Shown here piece by piece: positions 49,901 through 61,039 of a DNA stretch of 64,000 bases; the first letter of the stretch is position 1; every line of letters begins with the position of its first letter. A model generated the notes under the pieces. It did no database searches and was not told the origin of the DNA. It saw only the letters and a list, made by a program, of their open reading frames with translations. A program made the translations under genes and the position numbers. The DNA is from Chimonanthus salicifolius (Eukaryota > Streptophyta > Magnoliopsida > Laurales > Calycanthaceae): the NCBI GenBank assembly GCA_013350335.1, contig CM023539.1, positions 23,739,043-23,803,042 of the forward strand. Reading direction: 5' to 3'.

Positions 49901-50430
49901 TGAGGTTTATCCTATGTGTGACATTGACCCCATGGTTGACGGTGTTCCTATGGTTGGTATAGACCCGTAATTGGCTAGACCCACGATAGATGAGATCTAT
50001 TCTATTGATGAGGCCCATGATAGGGTAATTAGAATGTCTTGATGTGACATCATTAATGGCACGGGGTTAGTGCCATGAAATAAATGAATTGAGAACTACG
50101 CAAGATCTGATCTCCATTGGAGTACGTAGGCAGCTGATAATTCAGTTCGATCAAATCAAGAGTCCAATAAGTGCTGTGATCCGTAGTAATCTCATAACAC
50201 ATGTAGGTGTCAAGTGTTTGGACTATGAGTTGTGTATGCTTAAAAAAAAAATATTATTGTTTCTCACGTGTCCGTTGGGTCGGGTCATGACAAAATTTAG
50301 AATCTTGCCCAATTCAGAATTGTGTATTCGCGCCACACAATCCCAACAAAAGTATAAGTCTCTAAAAGTACATATACATTTAAAATAGAAAAAGAAATGA
50401 AAAAACATAAAAAACGTTGAGTTTGCTAAC

Positions 50431-53075
50431 TGTTGTGTTTTAAATTTATACTCACAAGCTCATAAACCATTTATAATATAGTTTTAGGAGTGCGAGGTCG
50501 AACCAATCGAAACTTAGGAAAATATATCAATAAAAAATATACCATTGAACAATATATTTTAAGAAATTTAGAAAATCATATAAATAAATCTTAGATACGG
50601 AATTAATTCTCTAGTCTTTGAAATTTAACTTTAATTTAGAAATATTCTAAAAATAGAAAGCAAGTCCAAAAATAGGAACAATATCTAAAATTAGAAATTA
50701 ACCATTAATGAGATCTAATTTTCCATGGAAAATACCTAATTTATCTAATTTTAATTAAGATGATGGAATTAATCTAAAAATTGTAAATAATCTCAATCTA
50801 ACTTAGAAAACAAAATTAAGATGCAATTAATTAATTACAAATGTATTTCCACAATTTTCAAGTATTTGAATTTATAAACAAAAGAAAATTAAAATTACCT
50901 AAATTACCTTTGTATATATTTACATTGGAACTGGATAAAAAAATCAGGGAGACATTATTTTCCATTTTTAAAAACAAAATCAAGGCCAAGAATATGGAGC
51001 TCACGTAAATTACCAAACATGCACTCAAATTTTCCATTCATAAGTATTCTTAAAATAAGATATATCGATTTTATTAAATTAAAAATCTCAAATTAAACAT
51101 TTTTTTTTTAATTTACGTGTGGGAAACCATGGGATACCCACATAAAACCCCCACGGGTGAGCCCACTACCCCTAGGGCACACCAAGGTTAAACCATGTAG
51201 GCTCGAATCTGCAACCTCCTGCTTCCTGAGGCAAGAGGCATCCAGTTGAGCTACACCCATCTCAAATTAAACCTAGAATGAAAAAAATTTTAAATTTTTC
51301 TCCAAATCTAAAATATTTCATTGCACTCTTAAAATAAGAGCCTTAGATCGAATAAGGAGGTCTATTTAATCTAAATTTTCATCACATTTAATTTGAAACA
51401 CTTAAAATAAATCCACACAGACTTAATTAAAGAATAAAATCAATAATCATCACACATAAATTGAATAATTGGAAAACCATATATTAAATATTTCATAACA
51501 CCTCTATTTTATTTATGACACATGAATCTAGAATTATAAATCAATGGAATTTGAATAAAGAAAACACGAAATTACAATGAGAAAATCAAAATCACCAACC
51601 TGAAAGAACCCTTGTGATTTTTGTATATCACACTCTCTTTCTCTTCTCCTCTTCAATTCCTTCTCCATGTCAAACCTTTGAATTCAATGGCCAAGTTCGA
51701 GTTATTATGTTGCTCAATGCCTATTTTTATAATGTTTGGAAGGAATAAAATTGGCAAGGCAGGTGGGATCCACTTCAACTTCAGTCGATTCTGTAAATTG
51801 GCCGACTGTATCTATTTTTATCCTTTTCCTTTGTTCATTAGATCGGCCAGTACCTCCTTTTTCTTTTATTAATTTTCATTTGTATCCCCCTTTCTTTTCT
51901 AGTTTTCTTTCTCATGTGCATGAGCCAGAGTTTGCTGGTTTTTTCTCTCCTGATTCTTTTTCAGTTTGGATGGATGGGATAACAAGGATCGACCAGCTCA
52001 GCTTTCCTCTCTCTTCTATTTTCTATCTTCGATTAATCTATGCTCTGTTCACGATTTTTCTGCTTAGTTGTTGTCAACAGATTCAGCATCTGCTTCTTGC
52101 TTCTCTACAAAACTGTTGCATGATCCTTTTCTTTCTTCTTTTTATTTTCTTATATTTTCATGCTATCAGCACATCATTTGAAATAAATCAGCCACTGTCA
52201 CTCTTTTACTGTTGTGTTGTCGGTTGCAATGGTTGATTCTACTTTTGTCCATTTTATTTCAGTTCAACACTTCATGTTTCATCTTTTTGTTGCTCGATGT
52301 GTGCTCTGTTATTCTTGATTTCAGCTGTTGTTTGCTCTAGGCCTTTTCATGCTTTCTGCATACTGCCTATACCTCTGCTTCTTGGTGATCTACTCTGTGT
52401 CTCCTTTTTATTACAGTGGTTGCTAATTTTTTTCTTTAATGATGTTGCACCGCCATTACTTGCTGATTTTTCTTCACCTCCACCGCCTCTGCTATATGAA
52501 ATCTGCTTTGAAATTTTAATGCTTGGTATTTTTTTTTGACTTATCTTTCAAACTTGAATCAACAATCCAAATAAATTCTGAACTGAATCCAACTTAATTT
52601 GACCCCAACTAGTTCAAGCAATATTTTGGACAAATCACACTCTAACTTCTTTTGATTGCTTAAAATGTTACTTGGCTTCAATTGGATTTGAAACACGGGC
52701 TTGGATCACAGACATGGACTTCAGGGTGGCCTTGGGTTTGGACTTGTAAATGGTTTTCATCTATTACGGGTCTATACCAACCATTCAATTCTAAAAATGA
52801 CTAAATTAATCCAAACTCTCTTAAATGGATCTGAATTAAATTAGTTTACAATCGAAACCCTAAATTGTGGCAAAATATTTATTAAAAATCCACACTTTCC
52901 AAAAATAGATTTTTTCAAAATTTGCATTTTCTTCCAAAGTTCTTCTCATATCTTGTATTTCTTCATTTAACCTGTACAACTCTCAAATTCCAATAAATAA
53001 TATTAAAAACACACAAAACAAGGACTAACTAGTCCAATAACTAGGGGTAAAAATGTAATTTTCTTTTGTTCATCA
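50431..53075 (-). mobile_element. Athila-like long LTR K2 (minus orientation)
   Basis: Starts TGATGAACAAAAG at 53075 on the minus strand and ends AATTTAAAACACAACA at 50431. Its ends align with K1 (7917-10442): the TTGGACTAGTTAGTCCTTG block at the start and TTCGACCTCGCACTC plus the TATATTATAAATGG block at the end. CTAAGTGCGGGGGTATT immediately before the start is a polypurine tract, so this is a 3' LTR. The internal sequence lies to its right. The plus-strand ORFs at 51621-52539 are not credible genes. A SINE is inserted at 51099-51258. Confidence 0.65.
51099..51258 (-). mobile_element. tRNA-derived SINE with 14-bp target duplication
   Basis: On the minus strand the head reads GGGTGTAGCTCAACTGG (box A) and, about 30 bp later, GGTTGCAGATTCGAGCC (box B, RNA polymerase III promoter). 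The body then has GGTGTGCCC, GGGGGTTTTATGTGGG and an A-rich end, seen as T9 at about 51100 on the plus strand. ATCTCAAATTAAAC occurs at 51085-51098 and 51259-51272. It is complete, about 160 bp. Confidence 0.9.
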
Positions 53076-55500
53076 AATACCCCCGCACTTAGATTTTGCT
53101 AGTCCTAGAGCAAAACAAAAAATAAAAACTCTAAAAAATAAAAATTCTAAACTAAATCACTTTCGCTGGCACTCTCGATCACATTTAGCATATGTAACAA
53201 ACCTTTAAACCCCAAGCTCACCACTAGTGGACGAGTTATAGTCTCGAGAGAGCTTCTAGTGATCGTACCCACAAACATCAAATTTTTATATTTTAGCAAA
53301 AAAATATAAACAAAAATTTAAATATCATACAACTCCAAATTTATTTTGCAAAACTTATACCCAGAGTGTAGTGTGTGATAAACAATATTAAAATAACATT
53401 CTTTTCAAAGTACACATAAGTTTTACAACCACTAACTAAAAATGCGCTTTGACTTTAATCTCACTAGATATATCTCTCTGAAAGATTTTCGCTTATAGAT
53501 TGGGTTAAATTTCTATCAAAATTATATGTGATTAGAGTTATTTTCACAAATGCAAATATCACACATATTTATCAACAAAAAATGGATAATAACAACGAAA
53601 CATAGATCTCATGAATGGATTCCATTTTTTTGAGAACGTTGAATCAAACACCATAATTCTTCTTCATCTATTCTCCACTTTAAATACCATATTATTTGAT
53701 GATCAATAGGACTTCCTAATAGGATGAAACATGGCTTAGGACCGGATCATATCAAAGAATGATAAAAAAAGAAAAAGTAATACTTTAAACAGAAAAAGTT
53801 AGAGGTCTTCAAAAATAAAAATGGAATATTTTTTCTAATTTTTTCTCTCAGCACTTTCAAATTTTTTTTTTTTCTGATCACTTTTTTTCACATCCTTCTT
53901 CTCATGTGTGGATGTTCCCTTTTTTATTTTCATATTTTTTTCAGCATATTCTACTCTATTTTTTTCTTCACCATATTTTTTTTTCAGAGTACCATCTCAT
54001 TAATAATCATCTCTAACCTTTTGTAGTTCCTTAGAATAGGTCACAGATATTTCAATGAAGGCTCAAACTTCACAACCAGATTTGGATATGGATAACATGG
54101 CTAACAACAAAATAGGTTAAATTCACATTTAAAGAAAAAAAATGGGAACTAACAGGATAATTTGACCAATATAGGTAGGCTTCCAAGGCTCAAACGATCC
54201 AAAATAATGGCCTATATCACTTCTTAAGCTTCATATGACTAATTTCTTGCTTCAAATAAATTCAGAAAAATTTCAGGTGTAATAATCCAATTTTAATGTC
54301 GTTCTCAGTGATTTGACCAAAATTAAAGAATAATGAGATCTTGCAACAAAAATATGTTCGCACTTTAAAGAAAATAAAGAATTACTTATAACCCTTAGAA
54401 AAATAAAATGATTCAAAAGATCACTGGGTATAAGTCTCCATTGGTATTCCTCTGGTAATTACTTTACTCATGGATATTCTTCTTTTTCAGGCTAAATTAA
54501 TATGGTTGTGTAAAGTTTTTCCAAGTACAAAATTCCACAAAATTCAATCAAAAAAGCGTGATATAAAATTTTTTATCCACATATTAATGCTAAAATCATC
54601 ATTTTTGTTTTCAATTTTTTTTCAATGTTTTTTTTTCAAAATGGACTTAAAACAAACAAGTGTACCCCCCAATACACCCAAACTTAAATTGAACATTGTC
54701 CTCAATATTCCCTAATCTATAGTGATCAATTCAAATTAGAAGAAAATATTAGAAGAGAACAACTTGAGCATACCTGAGATGACTCCCTTTATTCAAAACC
54801 TACAAAAACAAATAAACACACAAGCACACAACAACGACTTGAGGCTGACTTGTAATACACAAAAACTAACTCAACAAAAACGAAAACCTAAACTAGACAC
54901 TAACAAACATTATCAGACACAGGACTCTAGACAAACTCTGACTCAACCAAAATAAAAAATCCTAAACTAGACTGACACACAGACTAAACTAGATTGACTC
55001 GGACTCGACTGATAGACACACAATGACAAATCAAAACAAAACAAAGACCACACAATATATGACCTAACTCTAAAAACAAAAAACAAAACCTAGGACTCTA
55101 GGGAGCTCGTAATCTCTTCTTCGAAAAGTTTTAAGTCTATTATGAGAGTTCAACCACAAACACAGCCATGTAAGTTCCCAGGTAAGTGGGTGGGGGGGCA
55201 CAAATGGCATCTACGCCCCAACTTATCCGTAGATGTACTCGACCTCACGTCTTGCTGACAGAACTAGCCTTAGACACCACGCTTGAAGAAAAATTGTTCA
55301 CCAGTGAACAAAGAATAAACTGAATTAGAGAATGTCCTATTGAGCATGAACACCCTAGAATAATGGTTATAAATTGATTTTAAATTATTGCATGAACCAT
55401 TTTTACTAATATTTTTTGTTTTTCTATTTTTTGTAAATGTAAATCTAAATTGCGAGTGCAAGATTCAAATCAAATATGCAAACAATAATCAAACATTTTA
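53076..55500 (-). mobile_element. Decayed internal region of an Athila/Tat-like element upstream of LTR K2
   Basis: On the minus strand, GAGGACAATGTTCAATTTAAGTTTGGG (about 54710-54684, short words) and the polypurine tract before K2 are typical of the region after pol in this group. No gag or pol motif survives. Plus-strand ORFs at 54470-54955 are short and low-complexity. GGGTGGGGGGGC near 55190 is another G-run. Confidence 0.4.
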
Positions 55501-55502
55501 AT

Positions 55503-55994
55503 CTAATGCATGAACTAGCAACCTAAATGCATAAGCAAACTAAACATGCAATTTTTTTATGCAAAATAAATGCAAGACAACCTAATAAAATCTTTATGAA
55601 TGCATGAGAATTGAAATTTAAAAAAGGTGGTTTAGGCACTTACCTTGGCATGCAGTGCCCGCCTCCAGAAATTTTTAGAGCGTATGATAAATGAAAAATT
55701 ATTACATATTTTACTCCTAAAATTATACTTCTTCTGTCCCAAATTAGTCTAATGCATGAACTAGCAACCTAAATGCATAAGCAAATTAAACATGCAATTT
55801 TTTTATGCAAAATAGATGCAAGACAACCTAATAAAATCTACATAAATGCATGAGAATTAAAATTTAAAAAAGGTGGTTTAGGCACTTACCTTGGCATGCA
55901 GTGCCCGCTTCCAGAAATTTTTAGAGCGTATGATAAACGAAAAATTATTACATATTTTACTCCTAAAATTATACTCCTTCTGTCCTAAATTAGT
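55503..55994. repeat. 246-bp tandem duplication
   Basis: CTAATGCATGAACTAGCAAC begins copies at 55503 and 55749. The copies agree through GGCACTTACCTTGGCATGCAGTGCCCGC up to CCAAATTAGT. Copy 1 ends with the first ~21 bp of the neighbouring Stowaway element, so the duplication happened after that insertion. Confidence 0.85.
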
Positions 55995-57608
55995 TGTCTT
56001 ATATGAATTTTGGAATTGTCTCATTTGTAGTTGAGTAGTATATAATGTGTTGAAAATAAATGAGATCACATGAGTACTAGCCTTATATAGAGAGTTCTTT
56101 AAAAAATATAAATATTTCAAATGAGACAACTAAAATGGGACGGAGGGAGTATTTGTTAGTATCCCATGTTATTTAATTGTATTTAATTGGTGTTTTTTGT
56201 GTGTTTTTAGGTTTGGGAACTTTTAAAACCAAAGCTGGCCTAATTAGGCAAAATTAATGAGTTTTCTCAGCTTGGATTGATGTTCAAAATAATGGAGGAA
56301 TTTTGTTTGATGATAGGTTTGTACATCAAGGCAACTGGTTCTAGTCCATCCAACTGTCATTGATTCCATATAAATTAAGTATGATAGAGATCAAGCAACT
56401 TAAAATAAGCAATCAAATGAATAAAGTCCTAAGGCATCATTGTAAATCATGATTCAAACCACCTCAGACCCACCTCAAGTCTTCTAAAGTCACAATCATG
56501 TGAATGGCATTCAAGTTCCTTCGAAGTATCTGAAAAAGATACGCAAGCCTAATGCACAAAAATATCAAAGTTATGTTCCTCAAGAAGATGTTCATGACGA
56601 TTCTAGTCATATAGGAGTGACAGCAAACTAAGAAGCAGCAAAGGCATTGGCAGGAAGTAACCAACGCTCAAGAAAAAAATAAACAACCACAAGGAAAATC
56701 TGTTGATATCGTTCTGCAAGAGAAAATCCAACAACAGGAAAGAGTGTGCGGGAGAATTGCAACAAATAGCAGAACAAGCCGAACAGAGGATTGTAATTTT
56801 TGTTTTACAAAAATGAAGAAGCAGAAGCAACAAATTGTAAGTTTGGGGGTATTTGATAAGTGCAAAATTATTAGATATTTTACTCATAAAATTATATTTG
56901 ATAGTATCTTGCTTTATTTAATTTTATCTAATTGGTGTGTTTTGTGTGTTTTTAGGTTGGGGAACTTTCTAAAACTAAAGTTGGCCTAATTAAGCAAAAT
57001 TGATGAGTTTTCTCAGCTTGGATTGATGTTCAGAATAATGGAGGAATTTTGTTTGATGATGGGTTTACACAAGAAGGCAATTGGCTCTAGTCCATGCAAC
57101 TGCCATTGATTCCATATAAATTAAGTGTGGTCGAGATCAAGCAACTTAAAATAAGCAATCAAATGAATAAAGTCCCAACGCATCATTGTAAATCATGATC
57201 CAAACCACCTCAGACCCACCTCAAGTCTTCTAAAGTCACAGTCACGTGCATGGCATTGAAGTTCCTTCGAAGTATCTGAAGAAGATAAGCAAGCCTAAAG
57301 TACAAAAATATCAAAGTTCTGTTCCTCGAGAAGATGTTCATGATGATTCTAGTCATATGGGGATTGACAGCAAACTAAGAAGCAGCGAAGGCAGTGGCAG
57401 GAAGCAGCCATCGCTCATGCAAAAAATCAAACAACCACAAGGAAAATCTGTTGATATCGTTCTACACGAGAAAATCCAACAGCAAGAAAGAGTGTGTGGT
57501 AGAATTGAAACAAATAGTAGAACAGGTCGAGTAGAGGATTGTAAAATTTGTTTTACAAAAGTGAAGTAGTTGAAGCAGTAAATTGTTTCAGCAGTTGCAA
57601 AATACAAC
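55931..57608 (+). repeat. Two tandem ~745-bp units starting TGATAA, with decayed ORF pieces
   Basis: Units start at 55931 and 56854 (TGATAAxxGxAAAATTATTA...ATATTTTACTC) and repeat blocks such as TTGGCCTAATTA, TCTCAGCTTGGATTGATGTTC and GGAAAATCTGTTGATATCGT. Unit 1 is longer because of the Stowaway MITE. GTAAGTTTGGGGGTATT before 56854 resembles a polypurine tract, so the unit start could be an LTR start. The longest frame (57246-57569, 107 codons) is lysine/glutamine-rich and unrecognised. The second unit continues past LTR I into 60777-60900. Confidence 0.6.
55974..56149. mobile_element. Stowaway MITE (Tc1/mariner-type), 176 bp
   Basis: Left end CTCCTTCTGTCCTAAATTAG and right end CTAAAATGGGACGGAGGGAG are inverted repeats over about 30 bp (consensus CTCCCTCCGTCCCA). 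TA dinucleotides flank it at 55972-55973 and 56150-56151. It is AT-rich and non-coding. Confidence 0.92.
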
Positions 57609-57984
57609 TGTCACGCCCTGCCCTTTTTCACTCGCCGAAAATCAGAGTATATATTTTTTTTAAAAAAGAGAGAGAGAGAGAGAACGAGAACGTCATGACG
57701 CGAGTTAAGTCCGAGTTTTCCAAGCCCAACCCTTAACTTGCCAACGATACGTGTGCGTGGACCAAGTCTACTAAACAGTTCACACGTTTTACAAATTACT
57801 GCGAAAATATTACATGAATAGAAAACTATCCATAAACATGATATTAAAAGCAAGGAAGCCAATCACTATTAAATTTACTTAAGTTTAATTACCCAAAATC
57901 ATCAACCAACCATAGTAAAATAAACTAAGTTATTACAATCCCAAAGTGCTAATTATCTCAAATACATTGTTCCAAAATCAATAT

Positions 57985-58068
57985 TAAATAAAGTAAGCAT
58001 AAGATGCCTAAGCTTCTAAGCTTGACTTCTTTCACGTTCATTGTCCTTTCCATTCCTTGTTCCATCAT
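57985..58068 (-). CDS. Short conserved ORF start in LTR I after the putative acceptor
   Basis: ATGATGGAACAAGGAATG follows CTACCCTTTAG on the minus strand. The frame opens Met-Met-Glu-Gln-Gly-Met and contains Val-Lys-Leu-Arg-Ser-Leu, matching A (5653) and B (13536). It then stays open for about 36 codons, slightly beyond the coordinates given. The interval covers the part homologous to the other two. Confidence 0.28.
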
Positions 58069-59087
58069 CTAAAGGGTAGAAGTAGGGCGTTAGTCAACGC
58101 GCCCAGTAGGAATTCCAAATAGAATTATACACATAGGGTTAATATAAAAATCAGAATAAGAACATTATATTAAAACTGTAAACATATCATAGTACCAAAA
58201 ACAACGCATGATAATCATATCCAAACCATTCAAATATATGTGTCATGCCATGAGTGTCATATGCCAATGATCCCCCACCCAATCTTCACATCAAACATCA
58301 TACAAATCATAACAACATTTTCCTTAATATAATGAAACCATATCAAGGTGTTCCCTTGGCCATTTACGTCCGCACTGTTTTGTGACGGCACCACCAAGTC
58401 ACTGTTGTACCTTCCCACGTGTGTTAATCGGAATTACCGATGGAGCGTGGACTCCTCCCTCTGCGCAGGGTTTTTGGACTGGTTACCCTAGAGCCCTTTG
58501 GCCTAAATTACGCCGTACCCCTATCTAACAATCTTAGACAAGGCCAACAAATCAATGGTTTACGTAGCTTTAAATAAGCTAGTCTCAAGCCCCAAGTCAT
58601 GTCTGAACAGCTCATAACTCGGGTTGCTGTCCCATATATTGCCTCATATGCCATGCATGAGATCATGAATGCAGGAATGCCATTTCATATAAAATCATAT
58701 TGAAATTTAGTTCATAAAAACTTATACCATTTGATTTACCAAAATAAACATTGTACTAAAATAAAAACCAGTAACAATAACATGCATCTCAATAAGGTAG
58801 GAATCCTACTCAAAGTCTAGTATGGTATCCTTGCTGTCTTGTGATGTGACGTGCAACGATTACGTCAAAACCAATCACACACGCGATTGCGAAATCTCTT
58901 TACCTTAAATGGATTCAATCATATATAATAATCAATTTAAATATCCCTTTGATTTAAATCATCCCGTACATCCTTCCAGTTAGACTAAAGTTTCTGGAAA
59001 CATCAATTAAAAATCAACTTTTCATTTCAGGCGATTAAATCACGCTCTGCTACAGTGTTCTGCCTTACTGCAGACTTTCAGTCTACT

Positions 59088-59575
59088 AAAATCCAACTCA
59101 GTACTGTTATTCCTCGACTCACTAACATTTCAGTCGACTGAATCACAAATTCAGTCGACTGACTCTGAGTCAAACCCTTTGTATTCTCGGTCAACTTTAT
59201 TTCAGTCGACTGAATCATAGATTCAGTCGGCTGACTTTGGATCAGATTGACTGTATGTTCGGCTAGTATAGATTCAGTCGGCTGAATCCTCAACCAACAA
59301 CTTTTATGTTTGATAAGCAATCTTTCAGTCGAATGAATCATAGATTCAGTCGGCTGAAACACGCTAAAATCTTTTTCTCATCCGTTACGTCTGTGTTCAG
59401 TCGACTGAATCACCAGATTCAGTCGGCTGAAACTCTCAGAATCAGTTTTCTGTTTCAGCCACCATTAGTTCAGTTGACTGAATCCCGTATTCAGTCTGCA
59501 GAAACTCCCAGAAACTCATTTCTGATTTGTCCAATACCAGTTCAGTCGACTAAATTCCAAATTCAGTCGACTAAC
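59088..59575. repeat. Palindrome array TTCAGTCGACTGAA in LTR I
   Basis: About 13 sites of CAGTCGACTGA or CAGTCGGCTGA come mostly in close pairs (TTCAGTCGACTGAATCxxAGATTCAGTCGGCTGA, short words), spaced about 50 bp apart between 59130 and 59575. LTR A carries only one pair (about 4652 and 4708), and B has none that I can see. Confidence 0.88.
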
Positions 59576-60776
59576 TGCTTGTCAGTCTCTCTTGTTTGAT
59601 TATTTTGTACATCTTTTCTTCATGGAATTTACTCCTAACAATATTTAAACATAAATAATATCATCCATGTAACTCTTATGGAGTTTATTCCACCCTCTAG
59701 CCAAAGCTAGAGTCTTTTCATAATTCTTTCCATCATTGGTTTATAATCTAGATTCGAATATCACCTTTCCTTATTATTTCAACCCATTGATCAATCCATG
59801 AATGGATTCCCAACTTCCATGATCACATGACAGTTTGACCATTTATTCTAACCACTCTTGGAGCCCATGGATTCGGCCATCTATGGTCAAATCCATGACT
59901 TCCTTAATCTCATTCCCATCTAATTAAACATGGGACTTACCTTTACCCGACTCCTTCTTTCTATTGCTTTGTCTTTGCTCCTCAGTCCTTCTCCTTCCTT
60001 TGTTCTTTAGCAAACTTCTCTAAGTCTAGAGGGGAAGAGGAGAGGAAAGAAATTCCCTTGTTTGCAAGAGATGAATTTCAGTCAAGGAGGTGTGAAGTGC
60101 CCCTTAGGCTGGTGTCTCTTGTAACAGCCCATGCCCATTCACCTTCCTCTTTATGTTTGGTCTAACCAAGGAGTCCCTTGGTTTAACCAAGGAGACTCTT
60201 GGTTTAAACCAAGGTGTCTCTCCACCTTCCATCGAGTTCATGGGTTCCAAGTCCCATGAGATGGAAACCCTTCATTTTCCCACTCAACTCAAGTAATTAG
60301 TCTTGAACTCACTTCCAACTCAAACCATTTAACTCATTTAAATATTTAACTTACTTTAATCTTGAACTCCATTGAGTTCACTCATGGTTGACCAAGTCAA
60401 CCCTGACCTAGCCGATCATGCATGTGGTGACATGTGGCACGTGGGTCCCATCCTTGCCATATCATTTGATGATGTGGATTTGAGTCTTAATTAGGTAACT
60501 GACCCAATTAAATTAACTTTACCCATTTACTTATAATTAGTTCATCTATGACCCATTGGGTTCCAATTGGGTAATTGACCCATTTAATCACACTTACCCA
60601 ATTATTTCAAATCAAATTCTATCCTTGATCCAGTGGATCATAATTGGGCTATTGACCCAATTCTTACCCATCTAAGGTCCATTTCATCCATAAATCTTAA
60701 ATTCAATCAATTTAACAATTTAAATAGACAAAATCCAATATGTTTATGCATTGAAAAATCCGAGTGTTACAACAAC

Positions 60777-61039
60777 AGGCCGTCCAAGAGAAACTACAAC
60801 AACATTTTAGAGCAGCCAAAGTAAATAAGGATCTAAAGAAGAAAATTAAGATATCTGACGCAATTGGAAGAAGCACCAAGCTTAATATTAATATCTAATT
60901 AATTAATGCGTGATGTTTAATTGAATAAAAGTAAAACCCTTTGATTCATTGTTTTGTTTTATTTTAATTTAGGCTCGGCATTTAGACACCCCCGGAATCT
61001 GTTACCAGACACCGTATTTCAAATTTTGAGTAGAAATTA
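60777..61039. other. Flank between LTR I and the palindrome cluster
   Basis: The first ~120 bp continue the unit interrupted by LTR I (ACAACAGG onward, with GAGAAACTACAACAAC). Then comes AT-rich sequence with TTTATTTTAATTTAGGCTCGG, acceptor-like. No gene. Confidence 0.35.

Larger units (their letters stand above)
46998..50292 (+). mobile_element. Solo long LTR F1 (3295 bp) with TSD AAATT, inside the 5' LTR of J
   Basis: TGTAATGGCTC...GGGTCGGGTCATGACA. AAATT at 46993-46997 and 50293-50297. The empty site is visible in the J 3' LTR at about 44055 (GACCAAATTTGGAGTCTTGCCC). Homologous to L and inverted F2. It lacks the first ~0.8 kb seen in F2 (promoter, leader and donor), so its 5' part is deleted. 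It carries two tandem-repeat zones, at 48240-48540 and about 49180-49900. No coding. Confidence 0.9.
43501..50348 (-). mobile_element. LTR retroelement J without recognisable gag/pol (TRIM/LARD-like), TSD AAAGT
   Basis: AAAGT at 43496-43500 and 50349-50353. On the minus strand the 5' LTR spans 50348-46464 (585 bp without F1) and the 3' LTR is 44109-43501 (609 bp). Both read TGTTG(G/T)GATTG...ATCA. The primer-binding site TGGTATCATGAG is at 46462-46451, one base after the 5' LTR. A purine tract AAGGTGGAGAT (44120-44110) precedes the 3' LTR. The 2.35-kb interior (44110-46463) is rich in AGATCTG words. It holds only short ORFs, the longest a 179-codon minus frame at 45384-45923 without any gag motif. 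It would need enzymes in trans. Confidence 0.85.
57609..60771 (-). mobile_element. Solo long LTR I (3163 bp, minus orientation) with TSD ACAAC
   Basis: On the minus strand TGTAACACTCGGATTTTTCAATG...GGGCAGGGCGTGACA; ACAAC at 57604-57608 and 60772-60776. It aligns with B from its first base (CCGGATTTTCAATGCA, GATGGxTAAGAATTGGG, CCCAATTATGATCCA). Donor-like GGTAAAG/GTAAGTCC at 59940. Acceptor-like CTACCCTTTAG ends at 58069, followed by ATGATGGAAC. GTAGGATTCCTAC near 58800 is the shared core palindrome. The interval between donor and acceptor carries the TCAGTCGACTGA array. Confidence 0.9.

Noticed and set aside
51240..51258. Possible tRNA gene
   Set aside because: Box A and box B are present, but the sequence does not fold as a complete tRNA and is flanked by SINE body and TSD; it is the SINE head.
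51621..52539. Overlapping plus-strand ORFs rich in Phe/Leu/Ser
   Set aside because: They are antisense to the pyrimidine-rich part of LTR K2; long T/C runs give hydrophobic frames by chance.
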